Source: an uncultured Collinsella sp.
GTDB lineage: Bacteria; Actinomycetota; Coriobacteriia; Coriobacteriales; Coriobacteriaceae
Length of the DNA: 8,065 nucleotides
Assembly: GCA_958421035.1 (NCBI GenBank)
Contig: CATZKS010000098.1
Location: 1-8,065, forward strand
Direction of reading: 5' to 3'
The notes beneath the pieces were generated by a model. It had not been told where the DNA came from and made no database searches. It saw only the letters and a program-made list of their open reading frames with translations. The position numbers and the translations under genes were made by a program. How positions within the stretch are numbered: the stretch's first letter is position 1; the number at the start of each line of letters is the position of its first letter. Positions 1 through 5,302 of this stretch are shown here, piece by piece.

Positions 1-146
1 TCAAACAAGACATAGGCAGAGCAGCCCAACCATGACAAATACTTGCCTTGACGCGACAGTTCGCCCGACCCCTGAACATACCGGCCGGGACCGCCGTAAA
101 CCACAGGAAGCGCCATACGAGAATCCGCCCTTCATCAAACAACGAT

Positions 147-177
147 TGGTGCAAAGTAACCTGACCCCTTTGCACCA
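147..177. repeat. REP-like palindrome (copy 1)
   Basis: A perfect 10-base inverted repeat (TGGTGCAAAG at 147-156, CTTTGCACCA at 168-177) encloses an 11-base loop. The central 21 bases (152-172) match the pattern CAAAG-N3-CCTG-N-CCCCTTTG. The same pattern occurs on the minus strand of the palindrome at 7488-7520. Neither side has a run of T directly after the stem, so it does not look like a terminator. I infer a dispersed REP-type intergenic palindrome; family membership is not verified. Confidence 0.6.
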
Positions 178-181
178 TAGC

Positions 182-217
182 AAAAAGGGGCAAAGCCATC
201 TGTTGGCTTTGCCCCTT
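182..217 (-). terminator. Intrinsic terminator of gldA
   Basis: Arms at 185-198 and 204-217 form a 14-base perfect stem with a 5-base loop (199-203). Read on the minus strand the hairpin ends in a run of five U (182-186, partly inside the stem). It begins 13 bases past the gldA stop codon. The plus-strand side lacks a T run, so termination is expected for leftward transcription. Confidence 0.85.
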
Positions 218-229
218 CCTTAGCTTGAT

Positions 230-1330
230 TTACTCATCCATGAGATAGTAGTGACCCAGTGCGTCGGCACCCAGAATGGCGTTTGCAACCATCTCGGGCG
301 TCACCTCAAACGGCATGTTGCACATGGTGTCATCGGGTGCGCAGGCGGCCTCGGCAACAATCATGGCCTGCTCGCGCGTAAGCTCGGCAACGCCAAGTTC
401 CTTCATCGTGACCGGCAGGCCCAGCTCAATGCAGAAGCCCAAGACTTCCTCGAGTTTCTCAGTCGGAGCATCCTCGAGTACCAGCTGGACGATAGTGCCA
501 AAGGCGACCTTCTCGCCGTGATACATGCCGTGGCACTCGGGCAGCATCGTCAGGCCATTGTGGATGGCATGAGCAGCAGCAAGGCCCGAGCTCTCAAAGC
601 CGATGCCGGAGAGCAGCGTGTTTGCCTCGATGATATGCTCGACGGCAGGCGTGAGCGCACCCTTCTCCAGCGCGACCTTGGCCTTAACGCCATCGGCCAT
701 AAGCGTCTCGTAGCAGAGCTTGGCAAGCGCCAGACCGGCCATGCCGCCCTTGCCGCCAGCGCAGGTGCCGCCGTCGGCATCGTGCGTTGCCTGGGCCTCG
801 AAATAGGTTGCGAGCGCATCGCCCATGCCGGAAACCGTCAGGCGCACCGGGCTCGCCGCGATAACCGTCGTATCCATAAGGACAATATTGGGGTTTGCCT
901 TAAGGAAGAGGTACTTGTCGAACTGGCCGTCATCGGTATAAAGCACCGAAAGCGCCGAACACGGGGCATCGGTCGAAGCAATGGTGGGGCAAATGATAAC
1001 CGGGGACTCCAGGTAGTAGGCGACGGCCTTCGCGGTGTCGAGGATCTTGCCGCCACCGACGCCGACGACGATATCGCAACCGTTGTCGCGAGCGAGCGCA
1101 ACCAGGCGATCGACCTCGCCCTTGGAGCACTCGCCGTTAAAATCCTCAAACAGCAGCTCGGCCTTAGCCTCGGCAAAGCCGCCCTCGATCTTGGCACCGA
1201 CGCGCTTCTTGCCCGAAGGCGTCACGATGACGAGGGCCTTAGCGCCGAGCGGCTCGACATAGGAGCCGAGCTTGGCCAGCTCGTCCGGACCCTGGATGTA
1301 CTTGCTGGGGCTATTGAAAATTGCAGCCAT
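230..1330 (-). CDS. gldA: Glycerol dehydrogenase (NAD+, zinc-dependent)
   Basis: Predicted to oxidise glycerol to dihydroxyacetone with NAD+ in the cytoplasm, or the reverse. It has 366 residues, about the length of E. coli GldA. The Rossmann-like N-terminal half carries the NAD-binding GVGGGKILDTAK motif (residues 90-101). Substrate-site Asp121 sits in TDAPCSALS. The three zinc ligands expected of the family are present: Asp171 in GMGDA, His254 in AAAHAIHNG and His271 in MYHGEK. The start is supported by family length; the ribosome binding site is weak (GGGA about 5 bases before ATG). A terminator hairpin ends only about 30 bases upstream, so no independent promoter is visible in that gap. 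Its neighbour is a second dehydrogenase of the same superfamily in the same direction, which fits glycerol fermentation with NADH recycling. A related small diol or hydroxyketone substrate is possible. Confidence 0.93.
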   Translation of the reverse strand: MAAIFNSPSKYIQGPDELAKLGSYVEPLGAKALVIVTPSGKKRVGAKIEGGFAEAKAELLFEDFNGECSKGEVDRLVALARDNGCDIVVGVGGGKILDTAKAVAYYLESPVIICPTIASTDAPCSALSVLYTDDGQFDKYLFLKANPNIVLMDTTVIAASPVRLTVSGMGDALATYFEAQATHDADGGTCAGGKGGMAGLALAKLCYETLMADGVKAKVALEKGALTPAVEHIIEANTLLSGIGFESSGLAAAHAIHNGLTMLPECHGMYHGEKVAFGTIVQLVLEDAPTEKLEEVLGFCIELGLPVTMKELGVAELTREQAMIVAEAACAPDDTMCNMPFEVTPEMVANAILGADALGHYYLMDE

Positions 1331-1360
1331 AACTATCCCATTCTCTAAAAGAAAAAAGAA

Positions 1361-1392
1361 AGGGGCTCCGTACAGATACGTGCGGAGCCCCT
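1361..1392 (-). terminator. Intrinsic terminator between adh and gldA
   Basis: Arms AGGGGCTCCG (1361-1370) and CGGAGCCCCT (1383-1392) pair perfectly, and the stem can extend inward by three pairs including one G-U. On the minus strand the hairpin is followed by a U-rich tract from 1341-1360 (rich in runs of T after complementing). It lies 22 bases past the adh stop and should stop most leftward transcripts. Because gldA starts at 1330, the same hairpin could act as an attenuator for gldA. Confidence 0.85.
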
Positions 1393-1413
1393 CGTTACGA
1401 TAACAAGAGTCGA

Positions 1414-2637
1414 TTAGAAATCGATGTCGGTGTCGTAGTAGCAGGCCTTGAGGATCTTCTCGAAGTCGGCAGCCTTGGTCTCACGCGGGTTCTCGGGCGT
1501 GCAGGCGTCCTGCTCGGCGTTCGCGGCAATCTCGGGCAGCTTGGCGAGGAACTCCTCCTCGGAAACCATCTGCGGGTTCTCGGCGTCGACCTTCACGCCA
1601 CCATTCGCGTAATCCTTGATGGACTGCGGAATGTTGAGCTGGTCGTTGAGGTCGCGGATCTTCTGGACGAGCGCAGCGATGAGCTCCTCGTTGGTCTCGC
1701 CGGGAAGGTGCAGGATCTCCTTGGCCACGTAAGCGTAACGCTCGGCAGCACGGGGATCCTTGGAGTTCCACTGGATGACCTTGCCCAGGTACATGGCGTT
1801 AGCGGCACCGTGGATGATGTGGCCGTTCTCGAAGGCAGCACCGGTCTTGTGAGCCATGGAGTGAACGATGCCGAGCAGGCCCGAGGAGAAGGCGATACCG
1901 GCGATGCACTGAGCCTCGTGCATGTGCTGACGGGCCTCATGGTCGCCAGCATAGGACTTGGGCAGCCACTCGACGATCTCGCGGATGCCGTGCAGAGCGT
2001 TGGCGTCGGTGAACATAGAGGCGCAGGTGGAAACGTAGGCCTCCATGCAGTGGGTCAGAGCATCCATGCCGGTGTGAGCGCACAGCTTGGCGGGCATGGT
2101 GTAGGTGAGCTCGGGGTCGACGATGGCGACATCAGGGGTGATGTTGAAGTCGGCCAGCGGGTACTTGATGCCCTTTTCGTAATCCGTGATGACGGAGAAT
2201 GCGGTGACCTCGGTAGCAGTGCCGGAGGTAGAGGAAATGGCGCAGAAGTGAGCCTTCTGACGCAGCTCGGGGAAGCTGAACGGCTGGATAATGTTGTCGA
2301 AGGACTCCTCGGGATACTCGTAGAAGACCCACATGGCCTTAGCGGCATCGATGGGCGAACCGCCGCCGATAGCAACAATCCAGTCGGGCTCGAAGTCGCG
2401 CATAGCGGCTGCGCCCTTCATGACGGTCTCGATGGAGGGATCGGACTCGACGCCCTCGAACAGCTTGACCTCCATGCCGGCCTCTTTGAGGTCGGCCTCA
2501 ACGTCCTGCAGGAACCCGCCGCGGCGCATAGAGCTGCCGCCAGAAACGATGATGGCCTTCTTACCCTTGAGGTTCTTCACCTCGTGGCGAGCGCCCTCAC
2601 CAAAGTACAGATCGCGAGGATTGGTAAAACGTCCCAT
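1414..2637 (-). CDS. Iron-containing alcohol dehydrogenase, AdhE C-domain type
   Basis: Predicted NAD(P)-dependent reduction of an aldehyde to an alcohol, typically a fermentative NADH sink. The 407-residue protein resembles the C-terminal alcohol dehydrogenase half of bifunctional AdhE, without the acetaldehyde dehydrogenase half. Visible motifs: cofactor loop AIGGGSPIDAAKAMW (89-103), STSGTATEVTAFSVITD (136-152), and likely Fe2+ ligands Asp192 and His196 (GMDALTH), His259 (VHSMAHKTGA) and His276 (IIHGAANAM). The C-terminal CTPENPR (379-385) echoes the CTGANPR segment of AdhE. The segment before the last ligand (ENGHIIHG) is three residues longer than in E. coli AdhE. I chose the ATG at 2637 because AGGAGG lies 6 bases upstream; an in-frame ATG at 2688 would add 17 basic residues that do not fit the family. 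The substrate (acetaldehyde, butyraldehyde, 3-hydroxypropionaldehyde) cannot be read from sequence. Confidence 0.9.
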   Translation of the reverse strand: MGRFTNPRDLYFGEGARHEVKNLKGKKAIIVSGGSSMRRGGFLQDVEADLKEAGMEVKLFEGVESDPSIETVMKGAAAMRDFEPDWIVAIGGGSPIDAAKAMWVFYEYPEESFDNIIQPFSFPELRQKAHFCAISSTSGTATEVTAFSVITDYEKGIKYPLADFNITPDVAIVDPELTYTMPAKLCAHTGMDALTHCMEAYVSTCASMFTDANALHGIREIVEWLPKSYAGDHEARQHMHEAQCIAGIAFSSGLLGIVHSMAHKTGAAFENGHIIHGAANAMYLGKVIQWNSKDPRAAERYAYVAKEILHLPGETNEELIAALVQKIRDLNDQLNIPQSIKDYANGGVKVDAENPQMVSEEEFLAKLPEIAANAEQDACTPENPRETKAADFEKILKACYYDTDIDF

Positions 2638-2643
2638 ACTGTG

Positions 2644-2649
2644 CCTCCT
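2644..2649 (-). promoter_or_regulatory. Ribosome binding site deciding the adh start
   Basis: AGGAGG on the minus strand with a 6-base gap to the ATG at 2637. It rules out the longer in-frame start at 2688, which would have this site inside the coding region. Confidence 0.85.
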
Positions 2650-2673
2650 AAACAAGCCCCTCTTAGACTTGCG

Positions 2674-2704
2674 TATATAACGGAGCACCCAATTGGCTCC
2701 GTTA
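2674..2704 (-). promoter_or_regulatory. Inverted repeat overlapping the likely adh promoter
   Basis: TAACGGAGC (2678-2686) and GCTCCGTTA (2696-2704) form a perfect 9-base inverted repeat with a 9-base spacer. On the minus strand its downstream arm abuts TATATA (2679-2674), a plausible -10 element that would start transcription near 2667, about 20 bases before the ribosome binding site. No consensus -35 is seen; the repeat occupies that position. I infer an operator for a repressor or activator. There is no T run, so a terminator is unlikely. Confidence 0.45.
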
Positions 2705-3094
2705 GGACCGGTTTGCGCGTTGCCGGCGATGACAATGCGCGATGTCTAAACGTCTCAACGCTCAGACAAACACTATTTTACCGTTCTGGTTGGTCAGTTA
2801 TTCACCTAAAGCCGCCAATGATGAAACGTTTTTTCTATCCCTGAAGACCCTTGTGCGGCATCCATACTCCCAAGCTGGGCAAACGTTTTATCAAGGTTGA
2901 CTACATATCCCGGGCAGGACCGTGCCCCTCCAAAATATGCACCGTTCGCCGCCAAAAATCGACCGTTTGCGGCACCGTGATACCACTCGGTCGTCCAAGG
3001 TGCCGACATTTGTGCGACATCCGTCTTCGTGGTGCAAAGGTGCAAGTCCAAGTGCGGCACCCCCGGTGTGCCACATGCGGGTAAACTAGAACCT
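2705..3094. other. Divergent intergenic region without a convincing gene
   Basis: This is most of the 500-base gap between the leftward adh and the rightward helical-repeat genes. It contains a possible minus-strand -10 (TAAAAT, 2780-2775), two AAACGTTT palindromes (2824-2831, 2881-2888), a near-repeat of 13 bases (2851-2863 and 3010-3022, one mismatch), and the heptamer TGCGGCA/TGCGACA four times (2854, 2968, 3013, 3053). Short frames exist on both strands but none has a ribosome binding site or recognisable protein content. It is probably regulatory DNA or decayed repeat DNA. Confidence 0.5.
2824..2888. promoter_or_regulatory. Pair of LacI-family operator-like palindromes
   Basis: The 8-base palindrome AAACGTTT occurs at 2824-2831 (as GAAACGTTTTTTC) and at 2881-2888 (as GCAAACGTTTTATC), 57 bases apart. 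The second resembles the GCAAACGTTT core of the E. coli PurR operator, and LacI-family regulators commonly bind such CG-centred palindromes. Which flanking gene they would control is unknown, and no regulator is encoded in this window. Confidence 0.35.
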
Positions 3095-3102
3095 TATATA
3101 GA
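3095..3102 (+). promoter_or_regulatory. Possible -10 of the helical-repeat/murT-gatD cluster
   Basis: TATATAGA in GC-rich surroundings offers TATATA (3095-3100) or TATAGA (3097-3102) as a -10 element, putting the start near 3107, about 30 bases before the ATG at 3138. No convincing -35 hexamer lies at the right spacing, so this is tentative. Confidence 0.35.
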
Positions 3103-3137
3103 AACATTTGAACCCTAACCGCAGCAAAGGAGGCCCC

Positions 3138-4214
3138 ATGGCATTCGATCCCATTCAAGAGGATTGCCATCGCCTCGTTCTTGAGGCCTTGCGCCGCGAC
3201 AATATCCCGCTCACCGACGGTGCCGCCGTAGAGCGTCTGATGGAACAATTCACCCGCAACCCCGCACCGCTCATCGTGCACGACCGCGACCGCGCCGGGC
3301 ACCTCATTGCCAAGGTGGTCGAGGCTGTCGACTACCGCATTCCCTTTATCCCTGACGATACCCAGGCAGAGCAAGAAGAGGCAGCTGCCGAGAACATGCT
3401 CCGCGAGGCAGCCGCGCTCGACCCGACCAACTGGGACGCTCAGCGCATGCTGACCGCCCTCACCGCCGGCTCCAACGAGGAATACGTGCAGTATCTGGTG
3501 TCCAAGTGCGACGAAGTGGAGCACGATCTGGCGCTCAAGACCGCCTCGGCGCAGGACCCCTACGAGCGTGAGGCCGCAGGCGACCTTATGCGCCGCCCCT
3601 ACCTGCGCTGGCTTGCCGCCTTGGCATCGCGCGCGCTCATTAGCGGACGCTACCGCATGTCGCTCGAAGCCGCGAATCGCAGCTTGGACTTTGCGCCCAA
3701 CGACCCCGCTGGTGTCCGCCACACCGCGATGCTCGCTATGGCAAAGCTCGAATACCCCGCCGAGGAGCTCAAGCGATTTCGCTCTGCCCACTCCGTCCCC
3801 TATCTCGCCAGCACGCCGCTGCGTCGTCGTCCCAAGGACGCGGAGCGCGACTTGGACCCATGGACGCTCATCGCGCTGATGAGCGCTGCCTGGCGCGAGC
3901 TGGACTACGAGGGCGCCGAGCACTATTTGCGCATCCTCGCACGCTCGTGCCCGCACGCGGCCGAGGCGCTCTACTTCCAAACCGAGTTTCCCGATGGCGT
4001 CTATGCCCGCGTCAACGTGGGTGTGGGCTCCACCGACGAGCTCGTCCTTGCGCTGTCCGAGGCGACGCCGGTACTGCAGGAGGGCCTGGGCGCCCCCGAC
4101 AACGCCAGCTTCGCCGCCTGGGTCGCTACCAACGATATCGTGCGTTCCCAAATCGATGAGCGCATACTGCGGGCGGCCGAGCAGGGTTTGCCGTTTAAGG
4201 GAGGAGACCTCTAA
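3138..4214 (+). CDS. Helical-repeat (TPR-like) protein, paralogue A, function unknown
   Basis: I do not recognise a named family for this 358-residue soluble protein. It has no signal peptide or membrane segment. It is rich in Ala, Leu, Glu and Arg, with amphipathic helix pairs of TPR style: residues 85-110 (ENMLREAAALDPTNWDAQRM), 158-205 (around GRYRMSLEAANRSLDFAPNDP, with the A...A..LDFAPNDP spacing of a TPR) and 238-280 (DPWTLIALMSAAWRELDYEG onward). This suggests a scaffold or protein-binding role. The start at 3138 is set by AAAGGAGG four bases upstream (3126-3133); an earlier in-frame ATG at 3108 precedes that site and is rejected. The stop overlaps the next start by one base (TAATG), so the two are translationally coupled. 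The next gene shows the same architecture and is probably a divergent duplicate. Confidence 0.8.
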   Translation: MAFDPIQEDCHRLVLEALRRDNIPLTDGAAVERLMEQFTRNPAPLIVHDRDRAGHLIAKVVEAVDYRIPFIPDDTQAEQEEAAAENMLREAAALDPTNWDAQRMLTALTAGSNEEYVQYLVSKCDEVEHDLALKTASAQDPYEREAAGDLMRRPYLRWLAALASRALISGRYRMSLEAANRSLDFAPNDPAGVRHTAMLAMAKLEYPAEELKRFRSAHSVPYLASTPLRRRPKDAERDLDPWTLIALMSAAWRELDYEGAEHYLRILARSCPHAAEALYFQTEFPDGVYARVNVGVGSTDELVLALSEATPVLQEGLGAPDNASFAAWVATNDIVRSQIDERILRAAEQGLPFKGGDL

Positions 4215-5257
4215 TGGATCCGAGCGTCTACATCCCCGCCTACCTGGAGCGCACCTATCTGGCGTCGCACCCCGAACTCACCGATGCAGCACGCGAGCTT
4301 GTCCATAACGACGTGAGCGTCAACCCTCATAAGTATGCGCAGACCGAGCATGCTCAGGCACTGCTGTCCTACGCCGGTGTTCATCGCCACCTGCTCGACG
4401 AGCTCCATCGCATCGAGGATATGGGCAGCGACGAGGAGTTCGAGCAGACGCGCAATCGTCTGTTCGACGACATGCGCGATGAGCTGCTCAAGATTGTCCG
4501 CGTCGATGCGCTGGCCGTCGATGCCCAGCTGCTCGCCATCATTTTGGCGGACACGCCCGTTGACGCCTGCCTGGGCGACCTGATGAAGCTCGAGGCGACC
4601 ACGACCGATTACCTGCAGCAAAGTGTGCCCGGGTTCGATATGGAGGCCCCACACTACTGGGCCAACAAAGTTTTGACGGACGGCGTGACGGCGGCAGATC
4701 TCACCGTGAACGAGCCGGCACTTATCGGGTGGCTCCACACGCTCGAGGCCATCTCGCAGCTGTGCATGGCGAGCGCCCGCTACCGTGCTGCCGCCAACTA
4801 CGCCCGCCGCGTCCTTAAGGCGGAAGGCTACCCCACCCGAGCCGCAGGCACCGTGTTGCTCGCCCTCGCTCGCCTGGAAGACCAGGACGGCTTTTTTGCC
4901 CTGGCTCACCAGCTCGAGGAAGAGATCGGGGCTGATGCACTCGAGAACTCCCCCTGGTACCTGCTCGCCCGCACCATCCTCTTGTTCAAAACGAACAAGA
5001 TGCGTCCGGCGGTGCGTGCGCTGCGTGAGTTCGCTAACCGCTGCGAGGGCGGCGCATTCTTCTTGCTGAATCCCATGTACCAGACACCGTACCTTCCCTG
5101 CCGACCCGAGCCGCGCGACCCCTGGGACCTCTCGCACCAGGCGGTTTGGGAAGCCGACGGCATTATCTCGGACACCCCCGACTTTGCCCCCTGGGCCAAC
5201 GCCTGCGAAGATGTATCGCAGCTTGCCCAGGAATTTGCGCGCCGCTACGGATTTTAG
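4214..5257 (+). CDS. Helical-repeat (TPR-like) protein, paralogue B, function unknown
   Basis: A 347-residue soluble, mostly helical protein of no family I can name. Its ATG shares its A with the TAA of the preceding gene, and GGAGGAG lies about 7-9 bases upstream inside that gene, indicating coupled translation. Landmarks line up with paralogue A: VDAQLLA (102-108) with WDAQRML (99-105); ARYRAAANYARRVLK (188-202) with GRYRMSLEAANRSLD (170-184); and the block starting NSPWYLLA (245) with LDPWTLIA (239), where the pattern PW-L-A...LR..A..C...A is kept without gaps over about 40 residues. Two related proteins encoded head to tail may form a heterodimer (inference). It lies 45 bases upstream of murT-gatD on the same strand with no terminator between, so a common transcript is likely. 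A role in cell-wall precursor processing is only a guess from position. Confidence 0.8.
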   Translation: MDPSVYIPAYLERTYLASHPELTDAARELVHNDVSVNPHKYAQTEHAQALLSYAGVHRHLLDELHRIEDMGSDEEFEQTRNRLFDDMRDELLKIVRVDALAVDAQLLAIILADTPVDACLGDLMKLEATTTDYLQQSVPGFDMEAPHYWANKVLTDGVTAADLTVNEPALIGWLHTLEAISQLCMASARYRAAANYARRVLKAEGYPTRAAGTVLLALARLEDQDGFFALAHQLEEEIGADALENSPWYLLARTILLFKTNKMRPAVRALREFANRCEGGAFFLLNPMYQTPYLPCRPEPRDPWDLSHQAVWEADGIISDTPDFAPWANACEDVSQLAQEFARRYGF

Positions 5258-5302
5258 TGACGCACTCGACCCGACCATGTCGTTTACGTTAGGAACGGTT
5301 TC

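Noticed and set aside
1..183. 60-residue minus-strand frame
   Set aside because: It starts inside the palindrome at 168-177, downstream of the gldA terminator, with no ribosome binding site; Cys/Arg-rich peptide of no recognisable family.
2..223. Plus-strand frame open from the window edge to 223, with an ATG at 32
   Set aside because: It runs through both the REP-like palindrome and the gldA terminator, has no ribosome binding site and gives a low-complexity basic peptide with no recognisable content.
251..1348. Long antisense frame opposite gldA (365 codons)
   Set aside because: Shadow frame produced by GC-biased third positions; gldA on the minus strand has all family motifs. The same applies to the long antisense frames at 1708-2844, 2901-4151 and 4211-5278.
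1361..2704. Common operator for gldA and adh because both upstream hairpins contain GCTCCGT/CGGAGC
   Set aside because: The half-sites are in opposite order in the two hairpins, and the one at 1361-1392 is adequately explained as a terminator.
2897..2925. TTGACT at 2897-2902 as a plus-strand -35
   Set aside because: No A/T-rich -10 hexamer lies 16-18 bases downstream; the sequence there is GC-rich.
2806..3060. 84-residue minus-strand frame in the divergent spacer
   Set aside because: No ribosome binding site, no recognisable motif, and it overlaps the operator-like palindromes and degenerate repeats.
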